Shown: piece after piece, positions 9,297 to 21,195 of the stretch
Position numbering within the stretch: position 1 is the stretch's first letter
Layout: each line of letters starts with the position of its first letter
Origin: Myotis daubentonii
Taxonomy: Eukaryota; Chordata; Mammalia; Chiroptera; Vespertilionidae
Reading direction: 5' to 3'
Assembly (NCBI RefSeq): GCF_963259705.1
Contig: NC_081842.1
Location: 39,521,796 to 39,585,795, forward strand
Length of the DNA stretch: 64,000 nt
The notes under the pieces: generated by a model
The model's input: only the letters and a program-made list of their open reading frames with translations
Told to the model about the DNA's origin: nothing
The model's database searches: none
Program-made: the position numbers and the translations under genes

Positions 9297-12089
9297 TCAT
9301 AAATCTTATTGGATGCCTAATTAGTAGCTTCCATTTTGTAGTTGTTGGAAGGTGTAGGCTTGAGGCAGTAAACACTGATGTGTGAAATTGACATGACTAA
9401 AAATGTAATATCTTCACCAGACAACAAGCCTAAACACTTCATTCTCTCTGGCCTCTGGGTGTGTTTCTGACTATTTGGGAGCACTTCTGAGGAAGTTGAA
9501 TCAACCTGTGTCTCTACTTTTATTAAAAAAAGTCAGCCCTCAATGATCAGAGTCATTGCCATTGCCAAAACACTCCTTGTCATTGTTTCCAATTATGCAG
9601 TGGGTCATTTGAGGAATAGAACTGCTCAACACCCAACTTGCTGAGTCGTGCATGCAGACTAAGCGCCCCCAGGGATCTTGCTATGGTCCTTTATTTTTGT
9701 AAAATGTTCTCTCGCCACGTCTCATCCATGAAATTGCCTTGTGTGAGCAATGATTGTGCTTATTGCTTTTGAACTATTTTCTATTACTTTGTATAGTTCT
9801 CTGTGGGCACATAATAGATACTCAAGTTTACTTGTGTGTATCCAATACAAGTATTGGATAGCTTTTGCACATTATTTAAAATACTGAAATCACATAGTGT
9901 AATATGGCCAACTTTGACAGAAGGTGATTCTGAATTAGATAAAAGACTTAATTAGATTTTAAATAAAGTTTCAAGCATCTAAATACAAATTTATTAAAAT
10001 TAATAAAGTGTTGCCAAGTAAAGGTGCTTAATATTTGCTGTGAAGGAAAGATAAGACTTCTTTTTAATTAACAAGATCCATTTGTTTCCAATTTGCCATT
10101 TGTTTGTTCATTTGAGGAGGCTAACCATTGTCCCTACCTCACTCTCACCATATCCCTGAGGCTTATTCACCCTGTTTGCTTAGCAACCTTCCTGGACAGA
10201 CGGTCAAAGTAACATCACTCAGTTCTCACTTATCTATTACCAGTTCTGAATTGGCGAAGTTTTACTATCAGGATTACTATTATTATTATTGTGGCTCTAA
10301 ATTACTTGGAACCTATGTTATGTTAATATTGAGATTTTCTATTATGCACCTGCAAGCAATTTTTGCTGCCTGGTGTTCTGGCTTAAAAAAATTGTTTTCT
10401 ATTGACCTTGTTTAGTCTTTTATTGAGGATGCTATTAATAATACATATTTGATAATTAAGAAGTAAATGTAGGTGAGATGTTAAGATCATAAATCCAAAA
10501 TTTCTTATTTACAGTTTGAGAGGGCTTTGAATGAAACCGTTAACAAAAAGTAAAATCCTAATTAAAAGGTTATATTGTATTTTCAATATCTTGTGCTAAA
10601 TAGTTCAGATGATTTACAAAACAGGCACATTTGGGCAGATTATTTTTAAGAAAAAGGAAAATGACTAAAACACATAGCCCTAAAGATTACTTTGTGTGTT
10701 TTTTTCTTTTGGAAAAATGTCCCCTCAAATACAAATATTCCAGACCGCTCGTATCTTACTTGCACAATGATGGATGTCCCAACACTCAAGAGAAAGCAAA
10801 GTGTTATGAGAATCATTCATCACCAGCATGTTACTTGATTACATTATGCTTAATTAATGGTGTACCAGGTGTGGGGGAGGTGAGGCATGGCCTTTTTCTG
10901 GGAGGAAGTAGGAGAAGAGGCCTGGAAGTCTGGTTTCTAAGTATACACAGCAGCCATGCTGGCGTTGGACGGTTGGTGGTAAGGAAACTTGGGAGGATCA
11001 ATGTACAAAAATTTGATTTTAAAAATCACTTTTGTGTTTTTCATATCTTCTATGATTGGGAAGTTTTACAAAGTGAATATAATGAATAAGAATCCTTGCA
11101 GGTAAATATGTGGTCAAGAACATGAAAAAGTTTCCTTGGATTGATATGATTGACTGTGAAACTCTTTAACTTATCAGTGATTATATATAACCCCCAACTT
11201 CTTGCCCCTACTAAGGAAAATATACAGACCAAGTCAAAAAACATGTCACAAGAAAGAATCCCCCCCCCCACACACACACACCAAGTTGGAGGCCTTTAAA
11301 TGTTGACGGTTATTATTTCAGAGCAAAGAGATCAAATCTCTCCTTTATTGAAACAGATAGAAAGACCATATGCTAACTATACTGTCGCCGAATTTGAATT
11401 GGAGACAGCAAATTTACCCAGACATCATAAGGTAGATTTACACTGTATCTGTTTTCATTCTAGAGGAGGACTATTAACTAGGGAACGGGAATCCATCCCC
11501 TTTATGAATGTTTCAGGCAAATTCTATTATTAATTTATGAACAAGAGTTGTGTCTTGGAGCCTGACTATTCAGGAGTCTTCTTTATAGCTTTCCTTTTTC
11601 TGGCAGATGTGTTTTTCACCAGCTTGTTCCTAAGTTATCAAATGACCCAGTTTTTATTGATGAACTTAGGGAAAGTAAATTCCAGTAACTAGGTCACAAG
11701 CTACTAGCCAAGAAGGTCTGCAGCTAATGTACCCCATCTGCCCGAGTTCCCTGAAACATCTCCAAGAGAGAAGCTTGAGGCTTTGGGAATTCCTATTCTA
11801 AAATTCTGGACTGGATGGGCATTGCTGCTTTTGTTGATAGTTCTCTGGGGGTCATTGGCAATGTGTGGATTGGCTCCTCCTTAATGCCTCTGGTTCCTTG
11901 AAAGGGAGTGAACAGTCTAGTCTCTCACATCGTGGAGAGGAGTTAGGGAAAGAACAGAGACCTCGGAGCTGTGAGCCCCAGTCAGTGTGTGCCCAGGTGT
12001 GGGCAAGGTGATTACCAGCTCACGGGGCCAGTGCAGCCTCCAGAGTCAGTGGAGGAAAAAGAGGGGTGGGCATATGGCATGTTGGCACC
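9297..12089. other. Unassigned non-coding DNA
   Basis: No gene or repeat family is recognised. There is a short C/CA tract at about 11261-11281 and a small TTA run near 10275. The 152-codon frame at 10631-11089 has no domain-like pattern and no neighbours that support it. Confidence 0.5.
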
Positions 12090-12290
12090 AACACTGGGAC
12101 TGGAGCCAGAAGACGGGAGTTTCAATTCCAGCTCTGGGTTTTATAAATTATTCTCTCTAAGCCTCCACTTTACCTGGGATAGGAACATTACCTATCTACT
12201 TCATAAATCTGTGAGAATGAATTAGGAGAGTATATGATAGCATTTCCACAACGCCTGGCACATGGCAGGCACTCAGTAAATGCTCATTCC
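12090..12290 (+). mobile_element. MIR SINE
   Basis: It has the MIR order: an actggagccagaag head, a gagtttcaattccagctctg B-box region, and a 3' end with cgcctggcacatggcagg followed by cactcagtaaatg. Diverged, ancient, non-coding. Confidence 0.8.
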
Positions 12291-12404
12291 TTAGGCGCTC
12301 TTACTGCTGAGCTCCTGGTCTCCATGGCCTTATTGTCCTTAGGAGGTAGGTGGCAGAAGATGCAAAATTAGGTTTGTGAGATTCATCCGTGGAGTAAGTA
12401 GCAA

Positions 12405-12540
12405 TAGTTCTTACATTCTCACCACTGTATAGTATTCCATCATCTGAGTGTACCATAATTTATCCATTCAATTGTTGATGGATATTTGAGTTTTTCCAGT
12501 TTGGGCTATTATAGAAAATACCATCATGAATTTGAGTTTA
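12405..12540 (-). mobile_element. L1 fragment (antisense)
   Basis: The run tagtattccatcatctgag through tttatccattcaattgttg and the following gggctattatagaaaatac is the usual antisense signature of the L1 ORF2/3'-UTR boundary. Short and old. Confidence 0.65.
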
Positions 12541-12828
12541 GAAGTCACAGGAAACATAAGAGGGGTGAACAACTGAAAAATAGATGTGAAAAGAGTAATA
12601 GCAACAGAGGCAGAGAATAGTCACAGTATGGATAAGAGGCCGTACCCATTCACAAGTTAAGGGGAAGTCCCAGTCTCTGCAGGTAAAAAGCAAAGGCCAG
12701 GGTTGGGATGACCTAAATCAAAGGGACTGATAAGGTATGGAAATTAAGGATCAGAAGCAAGACGGATGCTGAAACTAGCCACCGGCAGGGAAGGAGACAC
12801 TGGTTCCTAACGAGCTGGGATCAGTATC

Positions 12829-13203
12829 TGTTATGGGTCTGAGGATGTCTCCCCAAATTCGTATGTTGAAGGCCTATCCCCCAGTACCTCATATATGATT
12901 GTATTTGGAAGTAGGGTTGTTATTAAAGAGGCAATTAAGTTAAAATGAGGTCGTTAGGATGGGCCCTAATCCAAAGTGACTGGTCTTATAAGAAGAAAAT
13001 ATTAGGACGTAGAAGAAAAACCATGTGCAGATACAAGGAGAAGACAGTGATCTACAAGCCAAGGAGAGAGGTTTCAGAAGAAGCCAACCCTGCCAATACC
13101 TGACCTCAAATTTCTAGCCTCCAGAATGGCGAGAAAATAAATTTTGTCATTTCAGTCACCCAGTCTGGGGTACTTTGTTATGGAAGCCCTAGTAAACCAA
13201 TAA
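12829..13203 (+). mobile_element. MaLR LTR (ERVL-MaLR; MLT1/MST type)
   Basis: It begins tgttatgggtctgaggatg, continues with ccccaaattcgtatgttga, aagttaaaatgaggtcg and gggccctaatccaa, and ends with the cacccagtctggggtac and agccctagtaaaccaata landmarks. These are in order and cover a near-complete LTR. Solo copy, no internal region seen. Confidence 0.82.
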
Positions 13204-14478
13204 AGTATGTAAGCCAACTACCTATGAAAGATTACAAAGTGGCTTCCTTTTTACCTTAGTACATTGCTCAGAAAGCAGTTTAAGTCCAAAGACAATTCAA
13301 TAATAGGGTTATTTTAAGACTTCTTAGCTAATTCCTTTTATTTATAATCTGATAAAAAGGACGTTGTAAGTATTGAACAATAGAAATTCTGAACCCCGGA
13401 GGCCACAATTGGATTCTAATGTAGTGTTTGGTCAGGGACCATGACCAAATTGTCAGAGAGAGTTGCCCAAAAGAAATTCAAATGAAGATTGTGTCTGCAG
13501 TGGTCAGCCAGTGCCAACACAGTTGAACCTTCCCAAACTGAATTGAAGTTTTAGCCACATGATCTCAAATTAGAGTCTGGAACTTCTTGAAGGGAATTTT
13601 CTTGTGAAAAATCAAATTTCTTTGGTTTTGAAATCTGAATGCTCCAAGGAAGTTATTTATGCCCAACTAAAAGTTTATTAAATTACATACATTTTACAGA
13701 CTTCAATTTGTTAAAATACATAATTGATATGTACATAAAAATAGAATAGAACAATGGAACAATTGGAAAGTAATCATGTAACACAGGTAGCTTTATTTTT
13801 TCAAAAGTTCTTGCTAATACTCTGCAACCTTTGGGAGGCACTGCTTGAAGCTTGGCGCTGGCTGTCAGATATCACCTGGACTGTTCTGTGTGAAGATGTC
13901 ACCCCAGGATGATATCAACAGGGGACTTTAAATGAATCAGGATCCCGGAGTGCCTGAATGTTTTAAATATTGCCAGGTTCCATTGTTCTAATCACAAATC
14001 TGAGACTCACATTTCTATTGTTATACAGACGATGTACCAGTTCATTTTACTTTTCTGTCTGACTTTCTGGCTATAATCACAGTCCTAAATAATTCCAAAT
14101 CTGTAGGACACTATTCTAAATTTCAACAGATATATGAAATTTGCTTTTGAAACTACCATTTAAGTGCTTATTTAAACAAACAAACAAACAAACACCTCTC
14201 AATTCTCTCCCCCACAGTATGTGTTGACACCCATGAACATGAGAGGCTGGGCTCAGAGGACCACCAGGTAGGCCATGCCAGCTGGTCAGGATTCTAGTGG
14301 TTTTGAAGCCAGTGTCTGAATCATGCCAAGACTCATGCCCAACTCTCAATATTACGTATTTCTTTTTTGGAGGCTCTCATTTAACTGACAAACCAGAAGG
14401 GTCAGGAAATAGATGTCAAGTTTTGCCTTTCTTGGGAGTTAGTCCAGTTGCATATCTATCAACTTCAAGTTGCTAAGA

Positions 14479-14481
<3 letters not shown>
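13204..14481. other. Unassigned non-coding DNA
   Basis: Nothing recognised except a short (AAAC)n run at about 14175-14192. Confidence 0.5.

Positions 14482-14527
<46 letters not shown>
14482..14527. repeat. (GA)n microsatellite
   Basis: A run of about 23 uninterrupted GA units. Confidence 0.98.
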
Positions 14528-14532
<5 letters not shown>

Positions 14533-14589
14533 AATGAACCTGGCTTTATATACATGTAGTGACTGGGGTTAGTTAGGTGAGCACAGGAC

Positions 14590-14710
14590 AGAAAGTTGGA
14601 AACCTAAGGTTTGAGACCCAGAAACAACACTTTTCAATCTTCTGTGACATTAGACAGATAACTTAGTTTTCTCGAAGCAGAAGAGTGAGAATGGTACTAA
14701 GAACTGCTTT
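14590..14710 (+). mobile_element. MIR-like fragment
   Basis: tctgtgacattagacagataacttagttt resembles the MIR core (a tgtgaccttgggcaag-like step). Weak and short. Confidence 0.4.
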
Positions 14711-17275
14711 ACTGACTTTACAGGGTTTTTGTACTGATAACATAGATACTATGTGTAAAAGTGGGCATTCAATATGCTCTAATAATTCTATAAATCAGCA
14801 AAATCCTATTAGCTGAGTACATTATTTTCTATATGTATTTGGGAGTCGATAGTATCTGAAAGGGCTACTTATTATTTTGGAAGAGTAATTTGATAATGCT
14901 ACACTATAATGAAATGAAAAGGTTAATGGACTTCTCCTAACAATAGAAATCAAGGCAAAGTCTGGATCTGGCCTATTCGAGTAGCAGTTACAAAACCCCA
15001 AGGTACCGTAAACTTGCTAATGAATTCACAGGCCATTTTATGTGCCCAAGGATTGGCAATATAGAGCCATATTAGAAAACATATTCAACCAAAGTTATAG
15101 AATCACAATAAAAAATGACCTTCAACTTTCAAAATCTTAAGAAAGAATTCAACATAGAGGACCTTAAGATTGTTGAAACATTTCCAGCAGTTCCAAAAGA
15201 ATATATTTCTATTAATTAGTTCACTGGTTTGTCTGATGAATTATAAATAGGCACCCATTCATATGGTGTTCCCAATTCTAAAGGACTAGGACAGTTTGGT
15301 GGACTGTCATGGACTCCATGGAGGTACTGGGTCATTTCTATACGTGGCTTCAGGCAGATTGTCTGCGTCTCCTGTACTGGAAATGACCCTGTTGTGGTAA
15401 TCTGGTTATTACTTAATAAGAAAGGAGTAAAGAGAAGACTAAGTAATATAGGCATGCCGTTTATACAGCTTTGCTAGAAAGCTGTAATTTAACACTCTCC
15501 AAGTCTGTTCCCCGCTGACTGATGGGTGAAAAGACTGGATAAAGGCAGTTTACTAGTAGATGCATGCCCAGTAAGTTCTGGATGGCGTGGGAAGATGCTT
15601 ACCCATCAGTCACACCCGGGAGCGAGACAGTGGCCAGAATAGATGTGGCCACTACAAAGGTGCAAAACCTGAATATTTGAACTCCTGGAAAAAGGACTCC
15701 CCCCGCTCCCCGCCTGCCATGCTGGGCTTCTGGCTCTCCCGTTGCAGGGCTTATGCTCCTCTACATTTGTCCACGTGGCCCATGACCACGTGGATTCCAC
15801 ACAGTGGATTAATGGACTTTGTTTAGGCTGATGCTGCACTGGGCCCAGCTGTAACATGGAACAGGAGCTCTGGATGCTGGCTTTGCTTTTGGCTCTGCTG
15901 GACCCCCAGCTGCACTTTTTTCAGAACTGGGTTAAGGGACCTGGGACTTTACAACCCGAGAAATGTAATTCCACGCCAATAAAACCATTCATCCCCCTGT
16001 ATGAGTCTTAGAAAATTCGTTTTGTAAAAATACCATAAGAACCCCATTCCCATGAGCAATGGAGAAGTTTGATTCTCCAGTAACAGAAATATGTCCATAT
16101 TCTGTGTACCAATTCACTATAAATAGGCAGAAGGGTAATTTTATAATATCTAAAAGTTACCTATGAAGTTTTTCTGTCTCCTAAAAATGTATTCTCTACT
16201 AACCCTTACATTTTCTTCCTAACTCTCAGATATACATCAAAAGAGATTTTGTTAAAAGAGATTTGGCCTGAACTCATTTTAACTTGCTAAATAATGTATT
16301 ATGGTCTCTTAGGTTCAAAGATAAAAGCAACTACATGATACTAATATTTCATTAGACAGATTGAAGTTGATTGTAGTTCTAGATAGATGTTATGTGTTTG
16401 GGAAAAAATTAATTTCTTTACCTTTAAGATCTTAGTTGTTCCCACATCAACATATGCCAGATTTTATTACACTTTGAAAAGGTTCCCAGGAATATAAGCG
16501 GTCTTAGGTTCTGCACTTAAGCTATTCTTGTAAACACTAAATTGAAGAATGCTCAAAATGGTTTAATCCTATCAAAATTCACTTTTCTGAAAATATGTAA
16601 TTACATCCCTTCCCCCACATTAGCAACACCACACTATTTCCTTCTAGACACTTATAATTTGTTCAGAGACAAATATCTAATTAACCAGTATCCTCAGTTA
16701 GTCTTTCCATGTTTTCATGTTTAGAAGAAAAAATTAATTTATAAGCAAACAAGCTCATTTGAAGGATTCTAAAGATTCCAACTTATGTCCCACAATCAGT
16801 ATATATTCATCTCTGACAACTATATCTGGGACCTTCAGTAAGGGAAAATGCACTCATAATAGCCCCTAGGCCTGTAATACCCCATTCTTCAAAGAAAGTA
16901 TTAGGCATAGTATATTGTACTTAGTAATGTAGAATGAAACAGTAATGCATTTTAGAAAGATTTGCCACTAAAAATGATGTCATTTTCCCCTTTCAGTCAA
17001 TATTGATATGATAAAAATTTTCCACTAGTTAGAACACTCAAATGTCTCTGAGTGTTCTGGTTAAATGAATCCTAGTGGTATTTCACTGGACTTTAAAACA
17101 CAAAGACTTCTTTTTAATTTCTTTACATTTAAATGCAGCTTTTCCCTAAATGTTATCATAAAGGTCATAGAAGATCAGTTATAAAGGCTTACTTCCTGTG
17201 TTTTGCTTACTTTATCACAGATCACAATAACTTTTAATTATAACACATATACATCTTTTGCAATATAAATCCAAT
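14711..17275. other. Unassigned non-coding DNA
   Basis: No repeat family is recognised. The GC-richer part (15590-16010) holds opposed open frames and ends with an AATAAA-like site (15979-15984). It includes a 51-codon frame at 15856-16011 whose first 15 residues are hydrophobic. I cannot assign it. Confidence 0.45.
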
Positions 17276-17364
17276 CTATACCTATATCTATCTATATAAT
17301 ATATCTATTTCTATCTCTATATCTATCTCTATCTCTATCTATAGCCATATCTATATCTATCTAT
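17276..17364. repeat. (TATC)n-rich microsatellite
   Basis: Interrupted tatctatc/tctatctc runs over about 90 bp. Confidence 0.95.
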
Positions 17365-17953
17365 CAAGGTCTACCATGGCTAACTTATACAACATATAAT
17401 AATCTACAATACATGTTTGTAAAGATTTCATTGCAAAGTATTTAGAGAAACTTTATATTTCAGTAAGAAAAACAACATACTTTGTGGAACTTTCTATATT
17501 AAAGTCATCAAGATTTAAAAATTCCAAAAGTATTTTTTCCTGCCTGACCTTTCCAACAACTTAAAAAATAATTCTTCCAGCAGGCTTATAGTTACTCTGA
17601 CCATTTCTTAGAAATGTGAAAATAAAATTGTTTGCATGTTTTTATTCATTAAAAAATGCTTAGTTTCTTAGGGAAGATTTAATTGGAAATAGAAATATAT
17701 TTCTTGAATTTGGATATTTTAATATCATAATGGTTTAAGTTACAACAATAAAACTAACTATGTTACAGAAAACAAGAATAGCTTTTCAAGAATTTAACCT
17801 GGATTCTTCTATTACAGTACTTACTGTCTATTTAGTTCGCTTTTAGTTAATACTATGGAATTTTACTCACTTATTTGTTGCCATTTTAAATTCTGTGAAG
17901 ATTTATAGTTTTATTTTAAAATAAATGAGTTAGCAAAAATAAATAAACTAAAA
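17365..17953. other. Unassigned AT-rich DNA
   Basis: AT-rich sequence with no gene or repeat family that I can name. Confidence 0.5.
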
Positions 17954-18429
17954 TCCTATATAATAAAAGCCTAATATGCTAAGTGTCCAGTCATCTGGTC
18001 TTCCGTTCAACCAGTCAAAACATAATATGCTAATGATATGCTAAGGCCACTCAGCCACTCGCTATGATGTGCACTGACCACCAGGGGGCAGACAGTTAAC
18101 TAATTGACCAGTCGCTATGATGTGAACTGACCACCAGGGGACAGATGCTCTGATTAGTAGGCTAGCTTACTGCTGGCGTCCGGCCAATTGGGATTGAGCA
18201 AGACAGGCCAGACATGCCTTGGAGCCCTCTCATAGTCCCTCCCCGGCTGGCCAACCTCCTGCATCCCTCCCCGGCCCTGATCATGCACCGGTGGGATCCC
18301 TCGGCCTGGCCTACACCCTCTCACAATCTGGCACCCCTCAGGGGTTGTCGGAGAGCTGGTTTTGGCCCGATCCCACAGGCCAGGCCGAGGGATCCCACTG
18401 GTGCATGAATTCATGCACTGGGCCTCTAG
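17954..18429 (+). mobile_element. HeliBat-type Helitron
   Basis: The element starts TCCTATATAATAAAAGCC and ends GGGCCTCTAG, followed by host T. Just upstream of the end is a perfect palindrome, gtgcatgaattcatgcac, the terminal hairpin. The 5' third carries two tandem copies of a unit with tatgatgtg and gaccaccagggg. There is no coding capacity; the open frames at 18154-18437 lie entirely within the element. Confidence 0.93.
18078..18144 (+). promoter_or_regulatory. Two tandem CTCF-like motifs in HeliBat
   Basis: CCACCAGGGGGCAG at 18078-18091 and CCACCAGGGGACAG at 18131-18144, both on the plus strand and 53 bp apart. The first fits the vertebrate CTCF core (CCANNAGGNGGCAG-like) well. Binding is inferred from the motif only. 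Confidence 0.5.
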
Positions 18430-18470
18430 TAAATTAATAAAATAAAATTTATTTTAAAATAAATAAATCT

Positions 18471-18557
18471 GGGGGGGTAGGTTGGGGGTTAATGGGGGGA
18501 TGAGGACACATTTGTAATACCCTAACCAATAAAGAAATTAAAGATTAAAAAAATAAA
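18471..18557 (+). mobile_element. L1 3'-end insertion (short)
   Basis: A G-rich stretch is followed by acatttgtaataccctaacc and aataaag, the 3' end of young bat L1. The duplication aaataaataaatct flanks it at 18457-18470 and 18558-18571. A severely 5'-truncated L1 copy. Confidence 0.75.
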
Positions 18558-19129
18558 AAATAAATAAATCTTATAGGGGATCCAAGATGGTGGCAGAGTA
18601 GGTTACACTCACCTCCTCCCAGGACCAAACTGGAATGACAACTAAATTATAGAGCAATCAACCTGAATAACCTACTGAAGACTAGCTGAAGAGAAGCCTT
18701 ATAATCAAGGATTTAAACAGAAATCACATCGAGACTGGCAGGAAGGGCAGAGATGTGCAAAGGGCTGGCCCTGCCCCACAGGTGGCTGATGAGATTCTGG
18801 AGAGAGATCTTAGCCACAAAGTTCCCCTGAGAAGCATGAGGTCTCATTCCCAAGCCAGGCTCCTGAGCACCAGAGCCAGGAAGAGGTGCCCAGATAGCGT
18901 CAGGCTGTGAAAATGAGCAGGAATCCTGTCTGCCAGGATGAGAAGAGAGTCTGATGAAGACACAGGCACCTTCTTAAAGGGCCAATGAACAAAATCTCAT
19001 TCACAGCCATTCACCCTGGGTCCCCAGTGAGGGAGGGCAGAGCAGACTAGAGTTATGTGAGGAAAGATGGGTGTTTGTGGCTCTGGGGAGAGAGCTGAGA
19101 AAACAGCCACTGGGACCCTATACTGAGTC

Positions 19130-20640
19130 ACTCTCACACACCACAGACATCTTTAACCAGACTCATCAAGAAAAAAGAAAGAAGACTCTAAGTAAAATCA
19201 GAAATGAAAGCGGAGGTTGATGCTTAACCACTTAGCCACACTGTCCCGGGTTGGGAGTGGGTATAGGTTGGGAGGAGGGGGGGGGGGAAAGGGGGAGAAA
19301 ATGGGAGATATCTGTAATACTATCAACAATAAGAATATATTTAAAAAAGAAATGAAAGTGGAGAAGTAACAACTGAAACCAAAGAAACACAAAGGATTGT
19401 AAGAATATTACAAAAAAATATATGGCAACACATTGGACAATCTGGACAAAAGGCTAAGTTCCTAAAAACATACAATCTTTCAAAACTGAATCAGGAAGAA
19501 TCAGAGTATTTGAATAGATAGATTAAACTAGTGAAATTGAAGCAGTAATAAAGAAACTCCCAACCAAAGCTCTGAATGGGATGGCTTCACAGGCGAATTT
19601 TACCAAACATTCAGAGAAGAACACACACCTATCCTTCTCAAACTATTCCAAAATATTCAAGAGGCAGGAAGACTCCCAAGCTCATTTTACAAGGCCAGTG
19701 TTATCCTAATCCCCAAACCAGATAAAAACACCACAAAGAACGGCAATTATATGCCAATATCCCTGATAAACATAGATGCTAAAATCCTCAACAAAATATT
19801 AGCAAACAGGATCCAGCAATACATTTAAAAGTGGGGTTTATTCTGGGGATGCAAGGTTGTTATTTTTTCTGACATGTCTCCTTGGGCAAGGGAAACAAAA
19901 GACAAAATAAACAAGGGACTACATCAAACGAAAAAGTTTGTGCACAGCAAAGGAAACCGTCAACAAAATGAAAAGACAACTTAATGAATGGGAGAACATA
20001 TTTGCCAATGATACATCTGATAAGGGGTTAATATCCAAAATGTATAAAGAACTTATACAACTCAACACAAAAAAACAAACAATCCAATTAAAAATGGGCA
20101 AAGGACTGGAATAGACAGTTCTCTAAAGAGGATACACAGATGGCCAATAGACATATGAAAAGATGCTCAATTTCACTAATCATCAGAGAAATACAAATTA
20201 AAACCATGATGAGATATCACCTCACACCTGTCAGAATGGCTGTCATCAATAAATCAACCAACAACAAGTGTTTGCAAGGATGTGGAGAAAAGGGAACCTT
20301 TGTGCACTGTTGGTGGGAATGCAAATTGGTGCAGCCACTTTGGAAAGCAGTATGGAGTTACCTCAAAAAATTAAAAATCGAACTGCCTCATGACCCAGTG
20401 ATCCCACTTTTGGGAATACATTTGAAGAAACCCAAAACACTGCTTTGAAAGAATGTATGCATCCCTAATGTTCATTGCAACATTATTTACAATAGCCAAG
20501 ATTTGGAAGCAGGCCAAGGGCTCAGCAGTGGATAAAAAAGTGGGGTACATTTACACAATGGGATAGGACTCAGCTGTAAAAAAGAAGGAAATGTTACCTT
20601 TTGTGACAGTACGGATGGACCTGGAGAGTATTATGCTAAG
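19130..20640 (+). pseudogene. L1 ORF2 remnants (reverse transcriptase part and C-terminus)
   Basis: About 19130-19830 matches the ORF2 segment leading into the reverse transcriptase, broken by stops, shifts and an insertion. The longest clean piece is 20140-20448, 102 codons, which matches the ORF2p C-terminus and keeps the Cys-rich C-x3-C-x7-H-x4-C pattern (C44, C48, H56, C61 of this frame). The sequence between is lost, so no functional protein is possible. Confidence 0.8.
19215..19347 (+). mobile_element. Chimeric retro-insertion: antisense Ves head joined to L1 3' end
   Basis: The first ~37 bases (ggttgatgcttaaccact and on) read as the reverse complement of a Ves tRNA-like head. From about 19252 the sequence is the G-rich L1 3' UTR ending atctgtaatactatcaac and aataag. 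One near-perfect duplication, agaaatgaaagcgga, flanks the whole unit (19200-19214 and 19348-19362, one mismatch), so both parts arrived in one event. Confidence 0.7.
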
Positions 20641-20997
20641 TGAAATAAGGCAGTCAGAGAAAGACAAGTACCATATGATTTCACTTATATGTGGAATCTA
20701 GTGAACAAAACAAACCAACAAAAATAGAAACAGAGTCATAGAGAACAGACTGACAGCTACTGAGGGGAAGGGGGCTATGCGAGTGGGTTAAAAACGTGAA
20801 GAGATTAAGAAAAACAACAACTGTTGTCTGTGATAGACACAGATAACAGTATGGCGATTACCAAAGGGAAACTGGGGTGAGGGGAGGCAGGAGAGGGTAA
20901 ATGGGGAACAAATGGTGACAGAAGGAGACTTGACTTGTGGTGGTGAGCACACAGTATAATATACAGATGATGTGTTATAGAATTGTATACCTTAAAC

Positions 20998-21131
20998 CAG
21001 TGGTCGGCAAACTGCGGCTCTTTGGCCCCTTGAGTATGGCCATGAAGTTTCAATTGCACTGTATGTGTGCGCCTGCACGTGGTATTTTGTGAAAGAGCCA
21101 CACTCAAGGGGCCGCAGTTTGCCGACCACTG
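20998..21131. mobile_element. Short hAT MITE (nhAT type)
   Basis: Long terminal inverted repeats: it begins cagtggtcggcaaactgcgg and ends with the complement, ccgcagtttgccgaccactg. Total length 134 bp. Flanks ccttaaac and ccttataa form an 8-bp duplication with two changes. Inserted in the L1 3' UTR. Confidence 0.9.
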
Positions 21132-21195
21132 CCTTATAATTAGACCTTTATAATTATAATAACCACTGTAACCCTGACAAATTCATAAAATAAGA

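Larger units (their letters stand above)
18575..21195 (+). mobile_element. L1 with 5' UTR, internally deleted
   Basis: It starts gggatccaagatggtggcag, typical of an L1 5' end, and the 5' UTR runs to about 19130. It then passes directly into ORF2 sequence; ORF1 and the ORF2 N-terminus are missing. A second gap near 19835-19865 removes most of the region after the reverse transcriptase start. The 3' UTR continues on both sides of a hAT MITE (20998-21131). A chimeric retro-insertion sits at 19215-19347. Confidence 0.8.

Noticed and set aside
15216..15455. 79-codon minus frame with a hydrophobic start, envelope-like at first glance
   Set aside because: Neighbouring sequence does not continue any retroviral pattern, and no LTR or PBS is nearby.
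17276..17364. Possible CRISPR-like or satellite array
   Set aside because: Plain interrupted TATC microsatellite with no repeat-spacer structure.
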